Assembly (NCBI GenBank): GCA_035079385.1
Contig: JAVHKY010000034.1
Coordinates: 2,480,001 to 2,544,000, forward strand
Reading direction: 5' to 3'
Length of the DNA stretch: 64,000 bases
Source of the DNA: Aspidiotus rigidus
Taxonomy: Eukaryota; Arthropoda; Insecta; Hemiptera; Diaspididae
The position numbers and the translations under genes were made by a program. Each line of letters starts with the position of its first letter. Within the stretch, counting starts at the first letter, position 1. Below the pieces are notes generated by a model that was not told the origin of the DNA, did not search any database, and saw only the letters and a list, made by a program, of their open reading frames with translations. Positions 55,706 through 64,000 of this stretch are shown here, one piece after another.

Positions 55706-55990
55706 CCTCCAAGTATTGACAACGGCGCGTGAAGCTGACGAAAAAGAAGAAACTGTTGTTGATGGTCTGGCTCGATTGGAAAGCGTCGATTGATGATGAT
55801 TCATCGACGTCTCTTGTCTATCAACTATTCATCGGTACCTCGTGTGATCGTTTATTCCTGATTGTCTGTATGTAGGTTTCTTAGATATTTTTTATCAATT
55901 TTCTGTCACTTGTATTTCATGGTTCACTGATGATGGTCACTGCGCCGAAAGCACTTTAAAAGTATAATAAGTTGAGTATTTGTGTTTTTT
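55706..55990 (+). mobile_element. PLE-D 3' end, continued after the PLE-C insertion
   Basis: Non-coding continuation of PLE-D. It carries CTGATGA, T, a GGT...GCC stem and GAAAG at 55,930-55,956: a further hammerhead-like core with a consensus first box. The right border is not defined; similarity cues stop around the T-run at 55,987. Confidence 0.55.
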
Positions 55991-56399
55991 TCCTTTTTTC
56001 TTACTAAAAATCTGCCGCAACGTATTAAATTGTATTAAAAAAATTGATATAACTTAATGATACGAATTTTCGTCATATCGAAGAATGCGGTCCTTACTTA
56101 CCAACGCGCATCCCGATTAGAGTGGTTTAATATTCTCAGTGCTTGTTACGGAAATTACTGAATAAATTCAACTTGGTACTTACCTATCAGGCTTATTCTC
56201 GCCAAAACTTGTTTATCGCGCGCCTTATGAAAATATTTCTTCTTGTGTAACTGTTCATAAATGTGGCTGCGTTTAATAGTAACAATATATTCTATTCGAT
56301 AGACGTCTGAAGACGTGATTTAATGAAACTGAAATATTAGTTCCCAAATTAATTGTCGTTTGATCGGAAATTTGAAGTGATTGTGACCGTCAAAATATT
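55991..56399. other. 5' flank of the kinase-like gene
   Basis: AT-rich, with no coding signal. It must include the promoter of the gene starting at 56,400, but no TATA box at a suitable distance is clear. Confidence 0.35.
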
Positions 56400-58040
56400 A
56401 TGGCTGATCCGAAGCTCGATTCTACTGTCGACCGAGAAGGAATGAACTTGGGTATGAATTTATGGTACCATTCATTCTTTTCACTCGTCAGAATTATTTT
56501 TAAATGTGTTTGTCCGAAGTTCTAGTCTACGACTTGAAAATTATTTACTATGAGACCTGGGCATAGAAATTACAAAAATACGTAGTCATATTAAAGCCGC
56601 CGTTTGAATAATTTCTAATTTCTTTAGAATCGACGAACTAGGGCCCAAGTACGAGAATTGGAAAAGTCAACAATCAGAGAAACCTGTAAAGAGATGGGGC
56701 AAAAAGAGAAGATGGAGAGAAAGAGAGAAAGTATATGTCCTTTCTTGCATATAGAAAATCTTTAGAAATGATATCTTCAATGAAGCATTCTCTCCATTCG
56801 ACTGAGTCTGTCTTCCTAATCTTACAAAGAACTGTTCTTCTGTTTGACAGGTATATTCTCAGAGATCTCCACGGAAGTGGACCAGGTCATACAGAAATTT
56901 ATCCACGCATACGAGTCTCAAAACAGAGTAACCATAATAGAATACAAATTGGAACAAAATAAATTATCCGAAGCCGAAAGCAGTAATTACATTTCGACGG
57001 TTATAGCACGGTTGAACTTCACGTTCCAAAAACACGAAGAGGACAAGTTAAAGAAATTTTCTTCGTCAGTGGTTTTAAAAATCCCTCAGTTAGGAGAAAT
57101 TTACCATTTCGGAACGGAATTATTATTTTATCAGAAAGAGAAGTTCATGTACGAGGAAGTTATCCCCCGTATGTGCGCTCTCTGGCCACATCGCGAGAAA
57201 CCATTCATAAATTTTTACGCGGCTACCGACTCCGGCATACTCGTGTTGGAGAATTTACTAGAATCTGGATTCAAGATGAAGCAGAGAGAATCGATGATCT
57301 TTAACCTAGCCGAGTGTAAGGCGGTATTGAAATCGTTAGCGCAATTTCACGCCCTATCTTCAAAACAGATGGTGGGTACAATACCCGCGAAATTAAACTC
57401 TTTGACTCGCGTCGACTGGGGCAATAACGTAATCGCGGCATCTTTCGCGCTCATCTTTCCAAAATTCGAGAAACACGTGATGCCGCTAGTTTCGGAGAAT
57501 GCGCGTTCAATAATATTAAATTTGAAGGACAACTACAGTGCGGCAATCGAATTTGGCTATTTGCCAAACGAAAACGGCTTCAACGTGATTGTACACGGAG
57601 ATTCGCATGGTTTCAATTTATTACTGCGCGAAAATCGAGAAGACAAATCGATCATCGATTGTAAGCTGATCGACCTCCAAGCCAGTCGGTGTGGATCGCC
57701 CGTGATCGATTTGTTGTACTTTTTGGTGATCAATGTCCACCCTGAAACATTCGATAATCATCGAGAGTCTTTCTTCAGTTATTACTTGCAGATATTTTCC
57801 GAAACTAGGAACCAAATCAAAGATTGCACTAACAATCGTGAGTACGAGTTGAACGATCTGAACGCAGATTTGAATAAGTACAAATTTTTCTTCCACTACG
57901 TTTTAATAATTATGGTACCTCTTGTATGGGCTGGTGGAATAGAAATCGGGTCGGGCGAGCAGGAAAATAATTTTGATGAACTTCTGAAATCCGAGGAATA
58001 TATTTCGCATTTTAAAGGATGGATCAAGTATTTCGAATGA
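56400..58040 (+). CDS. CHK/ecdysteroid kinase-like (EcKL, DUF1679) protein, two exons
   Basis: Predicted 413-residue protein. Exon 1 is 56,400-56,451 (MADPKLDSTVDREGMNL plus one base), the intron 56,452-56,850 (GTATGA donor, CTGTTCTTCTGTTTGACAG acceptor) and exon 2 56,851-58,040. The split codon gives Gly18 and the frame continues without a stop. Family marks: SSVVLKIP with the probable ATP-binding Lys94, FYQKEKFMYEEVIPRM, LVLENLLESGF, LAQFHALS, then HGDSHGFN with His266, catalytic Asp268 and Asn273, and LIDLQASRCGSPVIDLLYF with metal-binding Asp292. All key kinase-like residues and the usual length (about 400-430) are present. EcKL proteins are cytosolic small-molecule kinases; some phosphorylate ecdysteroids and others are linked to detoxification, so the substrate is unknown. 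It sits between PLE-D and PLE-A copy 4. The start is the only ATG that joins in frame with a good donor; I did not see a further upstream exon. Confidence 0.85.
56452..56850 (+). other. Intron of the kinase-like gene
   Basis: 399 bp, phase 1, GT...AG with a pyrimidine-rich tract before the acceptor. No mobile element is recognised inside it. Confidence 0.8.
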
Positions 58041-58128
58041 AAATTGAGTGGCAGGCGATCCTTCGGATCTTTGGATATTATTTAGAATACATCATAATTT
58101 TACATTACTGAATAGATTGAAAATGTCA

Positions 58129-58134
58129 AATAAA
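58129..58134 (+). terminator. Polyadenylation signal of the kinase-like gene
   Basis: AATAAA 89 bp after the stop codon and about 160 bp before the PLE-A insertion begins, so the gene's 3' end is probably unaffected by the insertion. Confidence 0.55.
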
Positions 58135-58399
58135 ATGCATACCTTCTTGACCTTTGCTCATACAAAATTTTTTTCACCAAATATATTATTTGTAGCTCAA
58201 GGGTTGAAATTTTCCCTCGTCCTTAAAATAGTAATTCAACTCTTATGAGAATGATTGAAAAATCAAATCCTTGGAGTCGAAATACTTTATTTTCAAACGA
58301 ATCCGTTCCTTCAAGTTACGGCTATCCATAATAAACGTGAAAGACGAATACTCCGACGTGGAGTAAAACATGCAAACCGCAGAAAAATAAAAGACGACG

Positions 58400-58430
58400 A
58401 GCGCTTTCGGTTGAATAACCATCTTCAAGC
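58400..58430 (-). ncRNA. Hammerhead-like hairpin, PLE-A copy 4 (3' repeat)
   Basis: Minus strand TTGAAGA, T, GGTT-ATTC-AACC, GAAAG. The loop differs by one base from copies 1-3 and the stem is unchanged. The 5' repeat copy lies at 60,883-60,914. Confidence 0.4.
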
Positions 58431-58473
58431 CCGAAATGAAAGCAACTGACGAACAAAAGAGAAGAACGAGGTA

Positions 58474-60853
58474 TTAAGATCGTCCAAACGAGAAATCACG
58501 GTGTGAGTCATAAACCAGTTCTATCAGGCCATCTTCCGGAATGTACGAATTGAGTACAGTGATACCGTCAGTATTGAGATGACAAATTATCTCTATATTC
58601 TCGAGGGCGATACGCTTACGGTAGGAATTCTCCTTATGGAGGAGCTTTTCAGATCCCTCGCGGAAGCTGTGGCCACTGTTTATTAAGTGATCGGCGGAAG
58701 CTGACTCCCCTAAGTGTCCCTTCTTCCAAGACTTCAGGTGCTCAGCTACTCTAACTTTCATTTGGCGGCTGGTCTCACCAATATAAAAACCTCCACAATC
58801 CTCACACTCCAACTTATACACACCACTCCTCTCATCGACAGGTATGGGGTCCTTCAGTCTCATAAACAACCTCTTGACTGTGGTAGGGTTGTAAAACGCG
58901 GATCTGAAGCCAAACGGGCGAAGGGTCCGACCCAATTGCAGGAAGAACATCCCCAGGAAAGGAAGGCTGATCCAACGCAAACGGCGATCACGGATCGTGT
59001 CTCGGGGGAGGGAGGTGGTGGAATCCATGAGGCTCCTCGTAACTTTCCTCCGAACCATCACGTCAACATCGACATTGACCCCATTAACTCTGGCCAGGTG
59101 TTTTATCTTTCTTGAAGGCAGACTGACTCAAAGGAATACGAGTCAGTCTGTGAACTAGACTATGAAAAGCAGCCATCTTGTGAGCAACAGGACCGAACGA
59201 ACCACCGTGGACTAAAACATCGGTCGTAGTATCTTTCCTGTAAATTCCAAACTTATGGATACCGTCTATTATAGAGATCGATAAATCCAAAAAGTTCATG
59301 GAAAATACCCCTATTTCCAACGTAAATTTGATGGAAGGGTACCAGGAATTGAGATACCTCAGAAACTCACCAAGGAGATCTGGGTGACCAGTCCAGGTAC
59401 ATAGAACGTCATCAACGTACCTGTGCTAATAAAGAATATGATTAGGTAACACCTGGTTCGAGGAAAAGAGGTCAAGTTCAAACTTGGACATGAAAATTTC
59501 GGATATGAGAGAGCCTAGTGGTGATCCAATGGGAATCCCTACTTCGTCAGGGAAGTCGAAAAATTTCCCTTCAAATTTACAGTAGTTGGGGGACCAGCAA
59601 GTATTTAGAAGATCGAAGAATTCGTGAAGCTCATCATGAGGAATGTTGGTTTTGACGAGTAGCTCACCCATACGCTGGATAGTAGCAGCCTTAGGAATAT
59701 TCGGGAACAAACCAACAACATCAAACGAGCAGATGGTCGTTCCCGGGGGAAGACTTACATCCTTGAAGACGTCAGTTAAAGAGGCCGAATTCAAGACCGA
59801 ATGAGGGGATTCAAAATCAATTCGATTTTTGAACCAACGGTCAAGGAATTTGGCAAGGAGGTAGGTAGGAGAGGAGACGAAAGAAACAACGGGTCGCATC
59901 GGGGTATTTTTCTTATGCACTTTAGGCACCCGTACCGGAGGAGGGGGGGTGTGGGGCTAGGAACAAGGAGGGCTTTTTTCAAAGCAGGAGTTTTGATAAC
60001 AGCCTCACTCCTGTTGATGACACTCCCAACTTCTTTGACGTGCTTGGGAAAGCTGAAATCCTCACTCTCTTTAGCACCACACTGCTGTAGGACTTCATGG
60101 ACCTTAGAAGAATAGGCCGATCTCTCCATCACTACAACAGCGTTGCTCTTGTCAGCCTTGGTGACGATCAAATCTCCCTCTTTCATCTTCCTCCTTAAAC
60201 CCTGAATCACTCCTCCCAATTTATTACTCATGCGAGGGAGGGGGTTATTACGGACTAATTCGGCACAGACTTTCTGGGTATTAAAACCAGGACCAATCTT
60301 AACCGCAAGATCCTCAACGACATTCGCCAAGGTTTCATCATTCTTGAGGGGAGGCATACTGAACTTCAAACCTTTCTCAAGGAGGGATGTTTCGTCACTA
60401 TTGAACACTACCTGACTATTATTTATGAGGGGGGGATGGAATTTATGAACGACAACACCGTCACTCAACCCCCCCCCCCCCCCCCCAACCACATCCTCAT
60501 TAACCGTCATTAGGGAAGACAGCTTCTTATTTTTCCTTTCCTTCAACTTCGCCTCAAACTTCCGACACTTTTCATTGACGTCCCGCATAAAGTAATCAAA
60601 CTCAAGGGGGGGGGGGGAGCATGCCGGAGAGTCTCGAATGGACCTTAACGAACTTGGGTCTCAAATGCAGCACTAAACACCGACGAAGAAACCAAATATG
60701 AGAGGAAAACGAAGCGCGTTGCTTCCGAAATTTCAGAAAAAGGAACTGTAAATACGCCGCAGAAGCGTTCTCAATCAAACGAATCCGTTCCTTCAAGTTA
60801 CGGCTATCCATAATAAACGTGAAAGACGAATACTCCGACGTGGAGTAAAACAT
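58474..60853 (-). pseudogene. PLE-A copy 4 polyprotein, multiply broken
   Basis: Pieces: 60,602-60,853 (N-terminus with the 43-codon loss), 59,950-60,588 (middle, with a 17-C run at about 60,468 replacing the acidic segment), 59,426-59,929 (RT up to NHILY), 59,084-59,320 and 58,474-59,061 (linker and endonuclease). A TAG replaces the Trp codon just before HRYVDD, so the RT active site falls beyond a stop. An 11-bp deletion at about 59,107 breaks the linker. The endonuclease frame itself is intact. Confidence 0.85.
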
Positions 60854-60915
60854 GCCAAACCGCAGAAAAATAAAAGTCGACGAGCGCTTTCGGTTAAATA
60901 ACCATCTTCAAGCCA

Positions 60916-61456
60916 GTCAAGAGGTTGTTTGTGAGACTGAAGGACCCCATACCTGTCGATGAGAGGAGTGGTGTGTATAAGTTGGAGTGTGAGGATTGTG
61001 GAGGTTTTTATATTGGTGAGACCAGCCGCCAAATGAAAGTTAGAGTAGCTGAGTACCTGAAGTCTTGGAAGAAGGGACACTTAGGGGAGTCAGCTTTCGC
61101 CGATCACTTAATAAACAGTGGCCACAGCTTCCGCGAGGGATCTGAAAAGCTCCTCCATAAGGAGAATTCCTACCGTAAGCGTATCGCCCTCGAGAATATA
61201 GAGATAATTCGTCATCTCAACACTGACGGTATTACTGTACTGAATTCGTAAATTCCGGAAGATAGCCCGATCGAACTGGTTTATGACTCACACCGTGATT
61301 TCTCGTTTGATCTTAATACCTCGTTCTTTTCTTTTGTTCGTCAGTTGCTTTCATTTCAGGCTTGAACATGGTTATTTAACCGAAAGCGCTCGTCGTCTTT
61401 TATTTTTCTGCGGTTTGCATGTTTTACTCCACGTCGGAGTATTCGTCTTTCACGTT
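60916..61456 (+). mobile_element. PLE-A 3' fragment (copy 5), head-to-head with copy 4
   Basis: Begins inside the endonuclease linker (VKRLFVRLKDPIPVDER) immediately after copy 4's inverted 5' repeat. It codes for the endonuclease (SGVYKLECEDCGGFYIGET) to VLNS, then TAA replaces the Tyr codon. The 3' hairpin has TTGAACA, with the conserved G of the first box mutated. It ends at TCTTTCACGTT, the same place as copy 3. Confidence 0.85.
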
Positions 61457-61559
61457 AATTACATTATTTTTCTTTATGAGCCTCTGCACGGAGCTTTGAT
61501 TCCTTGGAAATAGAAACAATTCTGGTGATACTTCAAGAGAGATTTCTCCGTCCTACACC

Positions 61560-61930
61560 ATCCTTCCTTCTCCTTTTCCTTCAAAACTTCAAAATCAACC
61601 TCTGTACTTCCTCTAATTCTTGAACCCTTGCTAAGAGCCAAATGTCTCAATTCTATCAACATCCTCGAATACCTAGCTCACCCCCAGTCTGACTATAGAC
61701 GTAAACTTTTTCTCCAGTTGTACAAAAGCGTAATTCGACCATGGTCCCCGAATATCGCATATGTCGCATAATGCAGCCGCCCTTCTTCGATTGTGGAGTG
61801 TGTACGAGTTGCGTTTGTCTCGGGAATCGACTCTTTCGTGTGTAACTTCAGTATTGAAAGCATATTCACAGTGAAACCCCCTCTTTTTGACAACCGCCAG
61901 GCTGCAGTGCTGCTCGGCGCACAATGTTGG
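61560..61930 (+). pseudogene. Jockey-like LINE C-terminal fragment (weak)
   Basis: Plus-strand reading gives RAKCLNSINILEYLAHPQSD, YRRKLFLQLYKSVIRPW and, further on, ESIFTVKPPLFDNRQAAVLL. This recalls the post-RT part of Jockey/CR1 elements (LNILK.L.H...DR..LL.LY.S.IR, later EPPL..RR...L). One stop and no palm motifs. The assignment is by wording only. Confidence 0.45.
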
Positions 61931-64000
61931 CACACACGAGACACATTTAGAACTATGTTAGCATTGAAAGCTTTTCTTTTTTTTTCTTCATGTCCTACGC
62001 TTCATATTCTTCCTACAGAGTGTTTTTCGTACGTGGATGATACACAGATGATGAGTCTTTGTTTGCTTATTACGTTCGTGTCCATCTTACTGTGGTTGCA
62101 AATGCAGACATCTGGATCCATGCTTCTTCGGAACTTGATATGAAGGCTACCAGGTTACCGGGAGCAAGCGCTTCATCAATCCCAATCTCTTGAAGAGACC
62201 GACTATTCTCGCCTTACTCACGCTTCCAAGCCTCATAATCGAATAAGGTGTACTGTGTTCCAACATCGTACGCTTGGTCGCAATGCAAACACTTTACCTG
62301 CTAAACTTTCCATAACTTTCCACGTGAAGGTTATTGTTGAAGCAGCCTTGGCTACTTAACACGTACGTCGTGTGAAAGTTCAGCTGACTATGGTCTCGGT
62401 TTATCACTCATCAGAATCGCGACATGTCTATTTTTCCAACTCGCTCTGAACAATTCTCGTTTTCCATTTCTCAAGCACGCCTCCTGCGGGACCCTAAAAA
62501 CCTCTTGATCAGTCGTTCTTCTCTTCTTTGTTTTGAACACCACCGCTCTCTCCTCATCGAGGAGATACGTAAAGAGCATTCGTTGAGATAGTACGGTGGG
62601 CACTTACACACTCAAAGTAACTCTTTGTTGGATACTTTCCAAATCATTCCTTTTGTATTCTATAGGTACGTGTCTTTCTGAAGGCAACTTATACTCCGGC
62701 ATCACAATGGAGAATCGACGATGCGGTGCTTATCATTATCCCTCTTCTTGTTTCCCTAAGCTCTCCTAGATTCGGTTTAGGTAGGTCACTTCCATGTTCG
62801 CCTTTTTCCGCTGCCTCGGTGCCGAGTCTCAGCTTTGAGGTAAACCAAATTCTCAGATACTTCTTCATTAAGATTACTATACTTTGCAGGCGAAATGTGG
62901 GTGGACTGATATGGCCTCCGTCCTTCCTACTGCGAGTTCTAGTTTGGGCGACTCTATGCAATGTGTCACGGCCTCTAGTATCTGGTTCGTCCTGCTCTCC
63001 TCCGCAGCAATTATTTCAGCCTTTCACACCATTAGGGTGTGATCCACATAGCAGATAAGCTTGACCCCTGGAGATGGATAACGATTTACGAAATGGTCAA
63101 GATGATAAAGGAATTGCATGAAAAATTGCAACTTGATCTAACTTTCTGATAATCTGATATTTTAAAATCACATTTTATATTTATGGCTTCTCAATGTTTT
63201 TGGTGATATAGGAATAAGTCGGTAAAATATGAGTGCGCTCTTGGTAAATTCGTTATTCTCTCGTTTCTGCTTACATGAAATGTCTCCGTTTTTAAAACAA
63301 ATTAAGGTGAATCTATCACGACACGTGTTTATCAACGCTGATAGAAAAGTAATTTTATTTATGGAGAATTTCTGTTATACATATTATATCATATTTCGTT
63401 TTTCAAAATTTCCATTCGACGAATTATTGAGAAGCGCATAAACCCACCCATAAAATATTTATAGCGCTATTTTCACTTCCTCTATAGCCTTTACAATCGC
63501 AAAATTATTCAAATGCTCGCATATTACTTGATAAAGACAAGAAGGTAGACGAGAGATGGTTTTCGTAAGAATTTGAAGTTGCTGCTGTGCGGTAAAACAA
63601 AACAGAAAAATTTCAGAATTAACGATCAAGGTGTATACTTTATTACAAGACCCTTTTTCTCGAACTAATATCTAAATTTTTCATACCACGATGGAGGAAG
63701 AAAATTTTTCATCTTACGAAGTAAGTTTCCAGCAGAGATTATATCATATTTGGAGTGTCAAGTAATCAAATATTCTTATAGCGTATATCCTAATTTTTGG
63801 TCAGGTTAACCGCCCAAAAAATATAAACGGCACAAAAACCGTTGTCGTCGTCAGCTGAAATTTGTCCTTTGTAAGCTGATTAAAAGAAAAGAAAAATTGT
63901 AATCGCATGAGGTACTTTTCCTCAAGTGCTGCTTGTTCTTTCTAATACTGCTATTGTTGAAACTAGGCCAGAGAATTTAGGTTGGTATATCGACGAATAT
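61931..64000. other. No recognisable gene
   Basis: Open frames at 62,388-62,603, 62,689-63,058 and 63,229-63,441 show no motif. The region may contain further LINE decay products up to about 62,600. Confidence 0.4.

Larger units (their letters stand above)
58297..60915 (-). mobile_element. Penelope-like retroelement, family A, copy 4
   Basis: Minus-strand copy with both terminal repeats: 3' repeat at 58,297-58,431 and 5' repeat at about 60,788-60,915, each with the GGTT/AACC hairpin. Relative to copy 2 it lacks about 129 bp (43 codons, LRPKFVK joined directly to VHSRLSG) near 60,650. Its 5' end is joined directly to a plus-strand A fragment. It inserted 256 bp downstream of the kinase gene's stop. 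Confidence 0.85.

Noticed and set aside
62026..62050. YVDDT motif in an open frame, resembling an RT active site
   Set aside because: The residues on both sides do not match any RT palm block; a chance four-residue match.

Overview
The window looks like AT-rich nuclear DNA from an arthropod, most probably an insect. Support: an intron-containing gene of the ecdysteroid-kinase-like (CHK/DUF1679) family, which is strongly expanded in insects; RTE-, R1- and Jockey-type LINE remains; a Mutator-like transposon; a small LTR element with TRIM structure; and scattered TTAGG/CCTAA-type motifs. No operons, Shine-Dalgarno sites, rRNA or CRISPR arrays were seen.

The dominant content is Penelope-like retroelements (PLEs) with a C-terminal GIY-YIG endonuclease. 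I distinguish seven lineages, named A to G here. PLE-A has four long copies (about 8.66-11.20 kb +, 22.54-25.26 kb -, 28.88-31.45 kb +, 58.30-60.92 kb -) plus a 3' fragment (60.92-61.46 kb +) and an isolated terminal repeat (25.27-25.38 kb +). PLE-B (16.6-18.7 kb +) and PLE-C (53.47-55.69 kb +) have nearly intact RT-endonuclease frames. PLE-D is split by the insertion of PLE-C. PLE-E (52.2-52.9 kb +), PLE-F (19.5-20.6 kb -) and PLE-G (27.8-28.7 kb -) are truncated. Most PLE 3' ends carry the same kind of small hairpin with a hammerhead-like core.

Layout: 0-8.6 kb holds a decayed R1-like LINE and a complete but dead MULE with an 8-bp target duplication. 8.6-31.5 kb is PLE territory with one RTE LINE at 14.3-15.8 kb. 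31.5-36.8 kb holds a second RTE tail, a broken kinase fragment and a Polinton-type DNA polymerase fragment, all abutting. 36.8-50 kb has little coding signal but several foldback elements and a 155-176-bp tandem array rich in TGACGTCA palindromes. 50.1-50.7 kb is the TRIM. 52-61.5 kb is a nested PLE cluster surrounding the one apparently intact host gene (two exons, 56,400-58,040 +). 61.5-64 kb has a weak Jockey-like trace and nothing else recognised.

The only gene I would treat as a working cellular gene is the kinase-like one; all other coding sequence is mobile-element derived and nearly all of it is broken. All assignments are from reading motifs by eye; no database search was run.
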